NCBI GenBank assembly: GCA_018812925.1 | Contig: JAHJCU010000008.1 | Coordinates: forward strand, 100,970-164,969 | Direction: 5' to 3' | From: Candidatus Omnitrophota bacterium | GTDB lineage: Bacteria; CAIJMQ01 | Length of the DNA stretch: 64,000 nt | Part shown: positions 47,754 through 55,400 of the stretch, piece after piece | Numbering within the stretch: the first letter of the stretch is position 1 | How the letters are laid out: every line of letters starts with the position of its first letter | The notes under the pieces: model-generated | The model's database searches: none | What the model saw: only the letters and a program-made list of their open reading frames with translations | What the model was told of the DNA's origin: nothing | Translations under genes and position numbers: made by a program

Positions 47754-48308
47754 TTACTTTTCAATATTACTTTTTTCCCCATAAATAGTTATTAGGAGAG
47801 CTTTGAATTTTCGCCAATTTTCGAGCTTTTCTTCTGAATACTTATCACCAGGATTAGCATTCAATTCTTCTTCGTACTCTGCTATCCTTCCCTCTATACG
47901 AACTCTATTTGTTTCTATTTCTTCTAAATCTGCTTCGTCCAATTGTTTATATAGATTGGGACCAAATTCATCGGAATAGGTCTGCTCAAACTCTCTTCTG
48001 TTTTTCTGATATGATTCTCTCATAAGAGTATTCCACTCTTCCTGTGTCTTTGGCCTGTTGTCTTCATAATAAACAGTGATACCTAAATCTTCGGGTCTTG
48101 AAGGCTTAAGTTCTTTTTTCTCGGGCAATTCTACTTTAAATAAAAGAGGTGCAGCCTCCTTTTTAAATGGTGTACTATTCCGTAAAATTTCAGGATTTAG
48201 TGCTTTATTGGAATTATATGTTCTGAACAAAATTATACCTAAACCTGCAATAATTAACATTGCCAATAAGGAGATTACAACTTGGGATATTTTTATTTTG
48301 TTGTTCAT
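47754..48308 (-). CDS. Hypothetical protein of the pil operon
   Basis: The 184-residue protein has one N-terminal transmembrane helix (VVISLLAMLIIAGLGIILF) and a highly charged periplasmic part with E/K-rich helical segments. I recognise no family. It lies between the PilX-like and pilM genes, six bases after the upstream gene, so it is probably co-transcribed and may take part in pilus assembly or in retaining the minor pilins. Confidence 0.65.
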   Translation of the reverse strand: MNNKIKISQVVISLLAMLIIAGLGIILFRTYNSNKALNPEILRNSTPFKKEAAPLLFKVELPEKKELKPSRPEDLGITVYYEDNRPKTQEEWNTLMRESYQKNRREFEQTYSDEFGPNLYKQLDEADLEEIETNRVRIEGRIAEYEEELNANPGDKYSEEKLENWRKFKALLITIYGEKSNIEK

Positions 48309-48313
48309 TCGGT

Positions 48314-49486
48314 TTAATCCTCCCAGGAAATTATTTCCCCCAGATAGTAATTGTTACCACATAAAGGTTTAAGTCCGGGGGGAACATCTCCCGTATTTAA
48401 TCTGCTGTCATGCCAAAAGTTCACCAGAACTACTGCTTCTCGAATATCAATACCCTCATTGGCAAATATACTTCCCGTCACATTTGCTAAGGTGAGAAGA
48501 TAGGTAAAATCAGCCGTGCCTTGTGTGCCTATAACACTGGTATGAGAAGAATAAATGATTGCACCTTCGGCATAATCACCCCAAGAAATCACACTTAACC
48601 TGCTATTGTCGGGGTTTTGTAATGGTTGAATATAAATAACTTCTCCTGTGGATACAATTGTTAAATCCTGATTTGCCCCCCAACTCGCACCAAAAAATAT
48701 TTCCACATCTCCTGCGCCCGGAGCCGAACCCTCCACAAAAATTATTTTTTTACCTGAATATTGGGCGCCTGAAGGCCATATCTGCACGGTTCCATCTGTC
48801 TGCAGCCAAACAACTTCACTTGGATCATACTGTTGAACTTCATTTTGAAAGAAAAGGACAAAATCATTAAATTCATTGATAGTTCCGTTATTATCCATGT
48901 CTGGAAATCTTAAAGTAGTTTGATCAGCACTCACCCCTTCTACCTTCGTATCAAATCCCATACTTAGAAACCAGCCGTGACGGTCATATTGACCTGTCAG
49001 CCAGGTTGTACCATGAGCATAAGCGGCTGCAAAAATTCCGTAAAAATCCAAATCTCCACCAGAGGAGAATGTATTTTTAAAAAAAGCAGGCAATAGCTGT
49101 ATTTCTACGGTTATTGTCTTTTGTTCACCTGCAAAATTTCCGGTAGAAGTAACAATCTTAACACCTCTCGCAATATCATCTGCAACTGTTACTGAATAAG
49201 TGCCACTTCCAAATGATTGGTTTAGATATAATACCCCCGTAAAATATTCATTCCCAGCTACTTTCAAATGTGCAAGTGCTCTTTGTACACCTGCCTCCGC
49301 CAAATAAAAAGATTGAGCACGTTGGACATCATTATTAGCCAATATGCGTTCGTCAGTAGCTAACTTTAAGAATGCTGCTCCAAGTATAAGAAGAATAACA
49401 GTAAAAATCATTACCGCCGCTAACGCCATCCCAGAATTTCCTACTAATCTCATAACAACCTTTGAAAATTCAAATTGTTTTTTCAT
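48314..49486 (-). CDS. PilX-like minor pilin with large C-terminal domain, copy 2
   Basis: The protein has a class-III-like pilin helix after a short leader (SGMALAAVMIFTVILLILGAAFLKLATDE) and the PilX_N signature FYLAEAGVQRAL. After this comes a large beta-rich domain (to about residue 390). I start it at 49486, where GGGAG precedes the ATG; an earlier start would overlap the upstream gene. With its upstream paralogue it probably forms part of a tip or priming complex with the PilV/PilW-like proteins. Confidence 0.8.
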   Translation of the reverse strand: MKKQFEFSKVVMRLVGNSGMALAAVMIFTVILLILGAAFLKLATDERILANNDVQRAQSFYLAEAGVQRALAHLKVAGNEYFTGVLYLNQSFGSGTYSVTVADDIARGVKIVTSTGNFAGEQKTITVEIQLLPAFFKNTFSSGGDLDFYGIFAAAYAHGTTWLTGQYDRHGWFLSMGFDTKVEGVSADQTTLRFPDMDNNGTINEFNDFVLFFQNEVQQYDPSEVVWLQTDGTVQIWPSGAQYSGKKIIFVEGSAPGAGDVEIFFGASWGANQDLTIVSTGEVIYIQPLQNPDNSRLSVISWGDYAEGAIIYSSHTSVIGTQGTADFTYLLTLANVTGSIFANEGIDIREAVVLVNFWHDSRLNTGDVPPGLKPLCGNNYYLGEIISWED

Positions 49487-49491
49487 TTTTT

Positions 49492-50724
49492 TTACTCCCA
49501 TATAGCCGGTTCTTCTTCCCAAGAAATCATTTTGTAACCGCTTCCAATAGAATCCGTCTCATCAGCCAATGCTTCATCATAATGGACTCTTGCATTTGAC
49601 GCTAAATCCACCGTATTAGCAATAATAGAGCCATATATTTCAGCATTACTGTGTAATTCTACGTCCGCATTAGGCGCATAAAATGCGCCATAAAAATCAC
49701 TATTTGACGCCCAATCGACAGATGTAAGGGTATCAGTTCCATAAATGGAAAGCGTGGTAGGGTCTTCTGACAAATTGTTAATCTGGGAATTGCTTGATTG
49801 CGAAAAAGAACCAGCAAGATATATAGTGACATCAGAGCCTTCTGTAATTATTATTTGACTGTTACTATTTAACGAAAGCGCTCCGGTTATATATATTGTC
49901 AGGTCTCCATCCAAAGTTAAATGAGAATTATTGTTCAATTGTATAGAAGAATATTCGCCGCTAGTATTTACAGTTAAATTGCTACTTCCGGTTAAAGTAA
50001 TTGAACCTTGGTCTGTAAGCCCAGTAGGAGCTATTACCTCAGGCAGGTCTTGCGGACTACTTGCAGACGATTGCGTGCCCGTTATCTCAGAACTATTTTG
50101 AAGCTCAATAGCGTCATCAGTATTACCACCAGGACCGATCGTAGCATTACCGTTTATCTGTGCATTGTTGCTTAAATAAATAGAATAAGGGTCAACTGTA
50201 GCGATAGCATTAGTTCCAACATTTCCATCCGAATTTACATTTCCTCCGCCATAATTACCGTCTCTTGAATCATAACTGTCAATTCTAGCATTGCCTCTTA
50301 AACTTACATTTTCATCGCCAAAAACAGCATATACAAAAATAGACTGAATCTGCATTATAATATTTAATGTCTTGGCTATCGTTGGATTACCAAACTTACC
50401 CGTAGAAGATACCTTATACTGATTAGCTGCAAGAGGAGCAATTGTTACCTGATAAGTTCCACCGCCATATGACTGTATGCCACTAAACGGGTCAATAGAT
50501 GAACTAGGCGGCGTACTTGCAGAATTAAGCCATGTCTTTCCTCTTTCGGTTCCTGCTTCTGCCAAATAAAAGGCTTGATTTAAATTCAAGCTTTCATTAG
50601 ATGACAAACGTTCCAGAGTAGCTAATTTCAAAAAAACTGCTCCTAAAATAAGCAGGATGAAAGTAAAGACCATTACCGCAACAATGGCTATACCTTTGTG
50701 ATCTAAAAGAGATTTTTCTATCAT
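49492..50724 (-). CDS. PilX-like minor pilin with large beta-rich domain, copy 1
   Basis: The 410-residue protein has the same start as the next gene (KGIAIVAVMVFTFILLILGAVFLKLATLERLSSNESLNLNQAFYLAEAGTERGKTWL), then a repetitive beta-rich region with many N-S-N/S-N-A steps (for example LSNNAQINGNATIGPGG, GAFYAPNADVELHSNAEIYG), likely a beta-helix. Such large heads are unusual for pilins and could be adhesive. It overlaps pilW by four bases and is paralogous to the following gene over the first 90 residues. Confidence 0.82.
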   Translation of the reverse strand: MIEKSLLDHKGIAIVAVMVFTFILLILGAVFLKLATLERLSSNESLNLNQAFYLAEAGTERGKTWLNSASTPPSSSIDPFSGIQSYGGGTYQVTIAPLAANQYKVSSTGKFGNPTIAKTLNIIMQIQSIFVYAVFGDENVSLRGNARIDSYDSRDGNYGGGNVNSDGNVGTNAIATVDPYSIYLSNNAQINGNATIGPGGNTDDAIELQNSSEITGTQSSASSPQDLPEVIAPTGLTDQGSITLTGSSNLTVNTSGEYSSIQLNNNSHLTLDGDLTIYITGALSLNSNSQIIITEGSDVTIYLAGSFSQSSNSQINNLSEDPTTLSIYGTDTLTSVDWASNSDFYGAFYAPNADVELHSNAEIYGSIIANTVDLASNARVHYDEALADETDSIGSGYKMISWEEEPAIWE

Positions 50725-51245
50725 AATGCATTCCTTAAAAAAATTGTTGTTCTAAAATTCACATTAGAACTACCATCCGTTAGGGTAAGAGTAACAGACA
50801 CAGTATTTCCGGAAGTTGAAAAATTTATACTCTGGACTCCGCTCACGATCTCTTCGACATTACCCCCTTCAATTAACTGAAGGGTGCCTCCTCCGGATTG
50901 AAAAATTTGAGTCCCGTTTCTTATTACCTGCAAACCCGTACCTCCGCTTAAAACAGTTACGCTACTTCCTCTTCGCACAACTTTTTCTATTCTCGCAAAT
51001 GCATAAGATGCGTCTCTTTGTAATAGCACCTGTTGCCAACCATCATTCCAAAATCCCCATGAACTAGTCAATATCATCCCAACAGCAACGATAAATATTG
51101 AAAGGATAATCACTGCAACCATCATTTCTACTAAAGTAAAACCCTTCCTGCCAACTAAGGACCTATTCATCAAATTAAACAGAGTTTTACTTTTAATATT
51201 TCCTTGCCCCTTTACGAAAATATTTAAATCACTATAGATACTCAT
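50721..51245 (-). CDS. PilW-like minor pilin
   Basis: The 174-residue prepilin has a long leader (32 residues) and the cleavage motif RKGFTLVEMMVAVIILSIFIVAVGMIL, followed by a small head with a PilW/GspJ-like pattern (FARIEKVVRRGSSVTVLSGGTGLQVIRNG). The start at 51245 has a GAGGA ribosome site overlapping the upstream stop; a later ATG at 51170 lacks one. Confidence 0.85.
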   Translation of the reverse strand: MSIYSDLNIFVKGQGNIKSKTLFNLMNRSLVGRKGFTLVEMMVAVIILSIFIVAVGMILTSSWGFWNDGWQQVLLQRDASYAFARIEKVVRRGSSVTVLSGGTGLQVIRNGTQIFQSGGGTLQLIEGGNVEEIVSGVQSINFSTSGNTVSVTLTLTDGSSNVNFRTTIFLRNAL

Positions 51246-51248
51246 TTT

Positions 51249-51623
51249 TTAATCCTCTGCTATGATAGTAGTAAGTTGGACGTCATAGGCATTGCCTCTT
51301 TCCTGCCAATTTGTCGTGACCGTTAATTCTCTGTATGTGCCACCTATATCTACTGAAGCAGTACTTCTGTTAAACTGGATGCCCCCAAGAGATATAGTAG
51401 CTTCATTTTGCGCGTCCGGGATAGAGGTATAACCAGATTCTTTCCACAATTCTATTTTTTCTTTAGTCAACTCCAAAGCCATTCTCTGATGATTAGCATT
51501 AACAATATGAACCCTGCCATAGAAAAAGAACACAAATCCACCTATCATTACAATTGCAAAAATAACGATAGCAACCATCACTTCTACAAGCGTAAAACCT
51601 CGTCTTCTATTTTTTCTATTCAT
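51249..51623 (-). CDS. PilV-like minor pilin
   Basis: The prepilin (124 residues from the ATG at 51623) has the motif RRRGFTLVEVMVAIVIFAIVMIGGFVFF, then a small head (MALELTKEKIELWKESGYTSI ... RELTVTTNWQERGNAYDVQLTT) of PilV/GspI type. It is the first of four minor-pilin genes after pilC. GGAG lies nine bases before the ATG; an in-frame GTG at 51638 is possible. Confidence 0.87.
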   Translation of the reverse strand: MNRKNRRRGFTLVEVMVAIVIFAIVMIGGFVFFFYGRVHIVNANHQRMALELTKEKIELWKESGYTSIPDAQNEATISLGGIQFNRSTASVDIGGTYRELTVTTNWQERGNAYDVQLTTIIAED

Positions 51624-51734
51624 TTGGCCCATCTCCACTGGTTATTATACCACCAGGTGCAAGTCCTCGCGTCGGTATCCATGAAATTCAATAGGAAAAA
51701 GTGAAATTCTGACATTATTTCTACACTATATTTT

Positions 51735-51795
51735 ACTCGTTAGAGAGATATCTCCGCCTGCCTTGCGGAAGCGGGCAGGTCTTTACGGGTCTAAC
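51735..51795. repeat. Intergenic palindrome: CCCGT-type ends around a CCTGCC/GGCAGG core
   Basis: GTTAGA (51739-51744) is inverted as TCTAAC (51790-51795), with outer ends like those of the small mobile elements. Inside, CCTGCC (51757-51762) is inverted as GGCAGG (51774-51779), the GC-rich palindrome found in ribD and the alkyltransferase gene. It lies between pilC and pilV. Confidence 0.55.
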
Positions 51796-51799
51796 AAGA

Positions 51800-53014
51800 T
51801 TATTTCATACCTGAAGCAAGTGTGAATATAGGGAAATAGATTGCAATTACTACAATACCCACTACTCCACCCAATAAAACAATGAGCAATGGCTCTATTA
51901 TAGAAGTAAGAGCCGCCACCGCGACTTTCACCTCTTCGCTGTAGAATCCTGAAAGGCGTATAAGCATTTGCGGAACGGTTCCTGAATTCTCTCCCACCTG
52001 AATCATCTTCACCATCATTTTGGGGAAAAGAAAACTTTTTGCCAATTCATCCGATATAGTAGAACCTTTTTCTATTCCGGAAATGGTTCGTTGGGTAAAA
52101 TCTTCCAGTAAAATGCTTCCAGCCGCTTTAGAAGCGATAGTTAAAGAATATATTACGGCAACACCGCCGTCTAATAGCGTAGCTAGCGAACGGCAAAACC
52201 TGCTTAAAATAACTTTGTGAAAAAGTTTTCCAAAAAGAGGCGCTTTTATTTTCACATTAGCATATATATGTTTACCTTTATCGGTCTTACCAAAAGCCAA
52301 TACGGAAAAAATAGCTCCGCCTACAAACACAATTTCGTAAAGTATATTTCTTATCATAAATTCGGAAAATCCCAGAACCATACTAGTAATGGGAGGAAGG
52401 GTGGCTCCAAACGAAGCAAAAATATCTTTGAACTTGGGGATTAAGATAAAAACTACGATGCCAACACAGATAACAAAAAATGAGGCAATAAACGCAGGAT
52501 AAGCAATGGCTCCTTGAACCTGTTTTATTAAAGCGACTTCGTCTTCTGTATAAGAAGCAAGTTCAGCCATAACTTTTGGTAAATTTCCTGATTCTTCTCC
52601 TGTAGCCGCCATATTTATAACTAAAGAAGAAAAAGTGTCGGGATATTTTTTCAAAGCTTCAGAAAAGCTGTTTCCACCCTCTATCTGACTTGCTATATTC
52701 GTTACAATTGCGCTTAAATTTATACTTTCGGATTGGTCGGAAAGGTCTTTTATAGCAGTTACTATCGGAACACCCGCGTCTAGCATCGTTGCAAGTTGTC
52801 TGTAAAAAACCGATAATTGGCCTAATTTAACTTTTCCATATTTAACATTCTGCTGGTTTGCTTTTGTTTGTTCTTTTCCTTTCGCCCTCACAGATATTAC
52901 TGTAAGCCCTTTTCCTCTTAATAAACGCACTACTTCGTAGGAAGACGCTGATTCAACCGTCCCGTCTACTTTTTTACCTGATACATCTTTTGTGGAATAA
53001 TTAAATATTGGCAT
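51800..53014 (-). CDS. pilC: Type IV pilus platform protein PilC
   Basis: PilC/GspF is the inner-membrane platform on which the motor acts. The 404-residue protein starts with FNYSTKDVSGKKVDGTVESAS, has two GspF domains (GQLSVFYRQLATMLDAGVPIVTAIKDL and HKVILSRFCRSLATLLDGGVAVIYSL) and three transmembrane helices (IASFFVICVGIVVFILIP, the central NILYEIVFVGGAIFSVLAF and the terminal PLLIVLLGGVVGIVVIAIYFPIF). It follows pilB with a heptamer repeat in the gap. Confidence 0.95.
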   Translation of the reverse strand: MPIFNYSTKDVSGKKVDGTVESASSYEVVRLLRGKGLTVISVRAKGKEQTKANQQNVKYGKVKLGQLSVFYRQLATMLDAGVPIVTAIKDLSDQSESINLSAIVTNIASQIEGGNSFSEALKKYPDTFSSLVINMAATGEESGNLPKVMAELASYTEDEVALIKQVQGAIAYPAFIASFFVICVGIVVFILIPKFKDIFASFGATLPPITSMVLGFSEFMIRNILYEIVFVGGAIFSVLAFGKTDKGKHIYANVKIKAPLFGKLFHKVILSRFCRSLATLLDGGVAVIYSLTIASKAAGSILLEDFTQRTISGIEKGSTISDELAKSFLFPKMMVKMIQVGENSGTVPQMLIRLSGFYSEEVKVAVAALTSIIEPLLIVLLGGVVGIVVIAIYFPIFTLASGMK

Positions 53015-53022
53015 ATTAGTAC

Positions 53023-53094
53023 CCAGAGCTCAGATGACAGAAGTCAGAAATCGGAAAAAATAAATTTCCTATCAACTGTCTTCTGTTTTCTGTT
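53023..53094. repeat. Heptamer-period inverted pair (class CAGAAGA), third locus
   Basis: Left arm gagctca, gatgaca, gaagtca, gaaatcg; right arm caactgt, cttctgt, tttctgt; inverted copies of each other with steps of seven. It fills the pilB-pilC gap inside the operon. Confidence 0.7.
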
Positions 53095-53096
53095 GT

Positions 53097-54908
53097 TTAT
53101 TCATAAGTTAGCGTAGAAGTTAAAACTTCTTCCAATGAAGTTATACCTGCAAGGGCTTTTTTAATGCCAGCTTCTCTTAATGTAACCATTTTTTGTTGTT
53201 CTTTTGCTATGATTTTTATTTCTTCTTCGGATTTACCGTCATTAATAGCTTTTCTCACTTCGGGGGTAATCTGGAACAATTCATATAGCCCTACTCTGCC
53301 TCGATACCCTTTATTGTTACAATCCGGGCATCCTTCTCCTTTATAAAATGTTACATCCTTGCCCTTTACATTAACATCTTCTGCTATTCTTTTAAGAACT
53401 TCTTCCGATATTTTCTCGGGTACTTTACATTTTGGGCAAATCCTTCTGACTAACCTCTGGGCAATACTCAATCTTAAAGCCGACGATATTAAAAAAGGCT
53501 CTATGCCCATATACGCCAATCTCGTAATTACAGAAACTGCATCATTTGTATGAAGAGTGGAAAAAACCATGTGCCCTGTAAGAGCTGACTGTATCGAAAT
53601 CTCTGCGGTTTCCTTGTCTCTAATTTCCCCTACCATGATAACATCGGGGTCCTGTCTTAAAATAGTTCTTAAACAACTGGCGAAAGTAAGTCCGATGTGT
53701 GCCCTTACTTGAATCTGATTTATACCCCGCAATTCATATTCTACCGGGTCTTCTACCGTAATAATATTTTTCTCGGGAGAATTTATATAGTTCAAAGCCC
53801 CGTAAAGTGTAGTTGATTTTCCGCTTCCCGTAGGACCGGTAAGAAGAACCATTCCATACGGAGAAGATACCGCATCTTTGAATTTTTCCAATTCACTTTT
53901 GTCAAAACCCAATTCTTCAAGACCCATCAGCATAGTGGTTTTGTCCAATAATCGCATTACTACTTTTTCGCCATAAATAGTAGGAATAATTGAAACACGA
54001 ATATCGACTTCTTTCGAGCCTATTTTTGCTTTAGTCCTGCCGTCTTGAGGAAGTCTTCTTTCGGCAATATCCAGATTAGAAATAATTTTTATACGAGAAA
54101 CAATTGCAGGATATGTTTTCTTTGGAGGAGGAGGCAAGTTTCTCAAAACACCGTCCACACGGTTACGGACAAAAACTTCCGTTTCCGCCGCTTCCAAATG
54201 TATATCACTGGCTCTTTCCTCAATTGCTTTTAAAAGAATAGAATTAACATATCTGACAACGGGCGGGTCTTTAACTTGAACTTTTAATTGAGCCAAATCT
54301 ATATTTTCTTGTTCTTTGGCCTCTTCGGCCTCGGCAGAAAAACTTATATCTTTTAAATCGGGGATGCTATTTGCCATATCGCTCTCCCCATAATATTTTT
54401 CAATGGCATCGTTTATTTCTTTTCTTGTCGATAACAGCGGAATTATTTCGTATCCCGTGTTACTCCTTATATTATCTATAGCAACTATATTTGCAGGGTC
54501 GGACATTACCAAATTGATATAAGAGCCCTCATGTGAAATGGCAATAACACAAAAATGTCGTGCCAGTTTTTCAGGCACAAGCCTTACTATTTCCTTTTCA
54601 ATCTCTTTGCTATGTTCGGATAAAAAGATAAACGGGGACCTTCTTACCAACGAAAAAACTTCTTCCACATCCCTAGGAGAAGCCAACTTCATTTCCAATA
54701 TTACTTCCTGCAGTTTTTTGTTTTGTTTTTTGCTTTCTTCTTGGGCTTTCTTAATATTTTTTACGTTGATAATATCTCGGTCTATGAACAACGCCTGGAC
54801 ATAACTGTCTTCTATTTCCGATTGGATTTCAAGCGCTTCCTTAAGTTGTTCGGAAGTGATAAGCTTGCGGTTTACAAGAATTTCACCTAACTTCTGTTTT
54901 TCTTTCAT
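53097..54908 (-). CDS. pilB: Type IV pilus extension ATPase PilB
   Basis: PilB powers pilus extension from the cytoplasm. The protein has an N-terminal MshEN domain (LGEILVNRKLITSEQLKEAL), a second N-terminal domain, then the GspE core with SDIHLE-type EERASDIHLEAAE, Walker A GPTGSGKSTTLYGAL, Walker B region QDPDVIMVGEIRDKETAE, the His box HMVFSTLHTNDA and a tetracysteine zinc site (CPKC and CPDC). I start it at the ATG at 54908 (603 residues) because the region before it holds a good promoter; a TTG at 54944 lies inside that promoter. It is the first gene of the pil operon. Confidence 0.94.
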   Translation of the reverse strand: MKEKQKLGEILVNRKLITSEQLKEALEIQSEIEDSYVQALFIDRDIINVKNIKKAQEESKKQNKKLQEVILEMKLASPRDVEEVFSLVRRSPFIFLSEHSKEIEKEIVRLVPEKLARHFCVIAISHEGSYINLVMSDPANIVAIDNIRSNTGYEIIPLLSTRKEINDAIEKYYGESDMANSIPDLKDISFSAEAEEAKEQENIDLAQLKVQVKDPPVVRYVNSILLKAIEERASDIHLEAAETEVFVRNRVDGVLRNLPPPPKKTYPAIVSRIKIISNLDIAERRLPQDGRTKAKIGSKEVDIRVSIIPTIYGEKVVMRLLDKTTMLMGLEELGFDKSELEKFKDAVSSPYGMVLLTGPTGSGKSTTLYGALNYINSPEKNIITVEDPVEYELRGINQIQVRAHIGLTFASCLRTILRQDPDVIMVGEIRDKETAEISIQSALTGHMVFSTLHTNDAVSVITRLAYMGIEPFLISSALRLSIAQRLVRRICPKCKVPEKISEEVLKRIAEDVNVKGKDVTFYKGEGCPDCNNKGYRGRVGLYELFQITPEVRKAINDGKSEEEIKIIAKEQQKMVTLREAGIKKALAGITSLEEVLTSTLTYE

Positions 54909-54930
54909 CTTGTTAAATTCCCTGATTTGT

Positions 54931-54958
54931 ATTATACCATTCAATTTCCCGATTTCAA
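54931..54958 (-). promoter_or_regulatory. Promoter of the pil operon
   Basis: On the minus strand: -35 TTGAAA (54953-54958), 16-base spacer, -10 TATAAT (54931-54936). The predicted leader before the pilB ATG at 54908 is about 16 bases. Confidence 0.6.
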
Positions 54959-55228
54959 GAAATTTAATTTCACAGTAATAAAATCAAAAGCATAAATAAT
55001 AAGTTTAGAATTCCAAAATAAATATTTATTACCTACGCTTGAGCTTTGGATAGGCAATTGCACACAACAAGACCTTGATAAATATGGGATAGAAAAACCT
55101 TAGCCTTTCTCTACTTGCTTTAATTTGCAGTAAATTGTTTTTTCAGGTAAAATTTCCGCATCTATGTGTACATTATATATAATAATGTAAGGTTCTCCAT
55201 TGTTATACATACCTTTCTATATTTATTA

Positions 55229-55306
55229 CGGGGCGTAGCGCAGCCTGGCTAGCGCACTTGGTTTGGGACCAAGGGGTCGGTGGTTCGAATCCACTCGCCC
55301 CGACCA
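55229..55306 (+). tRNA. tRNA-Pro (anticodon TGG)
   Basis: The acceptor stem CGGGGCG/CGCCCCG is perfect, the anticodon stem CTTGG/CCAAG encloses TTTGGGA (anticodon TGG), the T arm has GGTTCGAATCC and CCA is encoded at 55304-55306. The 284 bases before it (54945-55228) contain no gene I can support; an AT palindrome near 55170-55190 may hold its -10. Confidence 0.95.
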
Positions 55307-55316
55307 GAACTAAAAA

Positions 55317-55348
55317 AAGGGTAACCAGTTACTATCAACTGATTACTT
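55317..55348. repeat. Heptamer-period repeat (class GGTTACC-like)
   Basis: ggtaacc, agttact, atcaact, gattact, tatagtc step by seven bases between tRNA-Pro and the giant gene. It is related in heptamer sequence to the array before rnfC. No inverted second arm is seen. Confidence 0.5.
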
Positions 55349-55400
55349 ATAGTCTGTTATGTCTAATAAAAAGTAGAATCTATCGAGGGTGAAATTCGGA

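Noticed and set aside
54909-54944. Longer pilB starting at a TTG at 54944
   Set aside because: The added codons overlap a good -10 box, and the product would begin before the conserved MshEN start.
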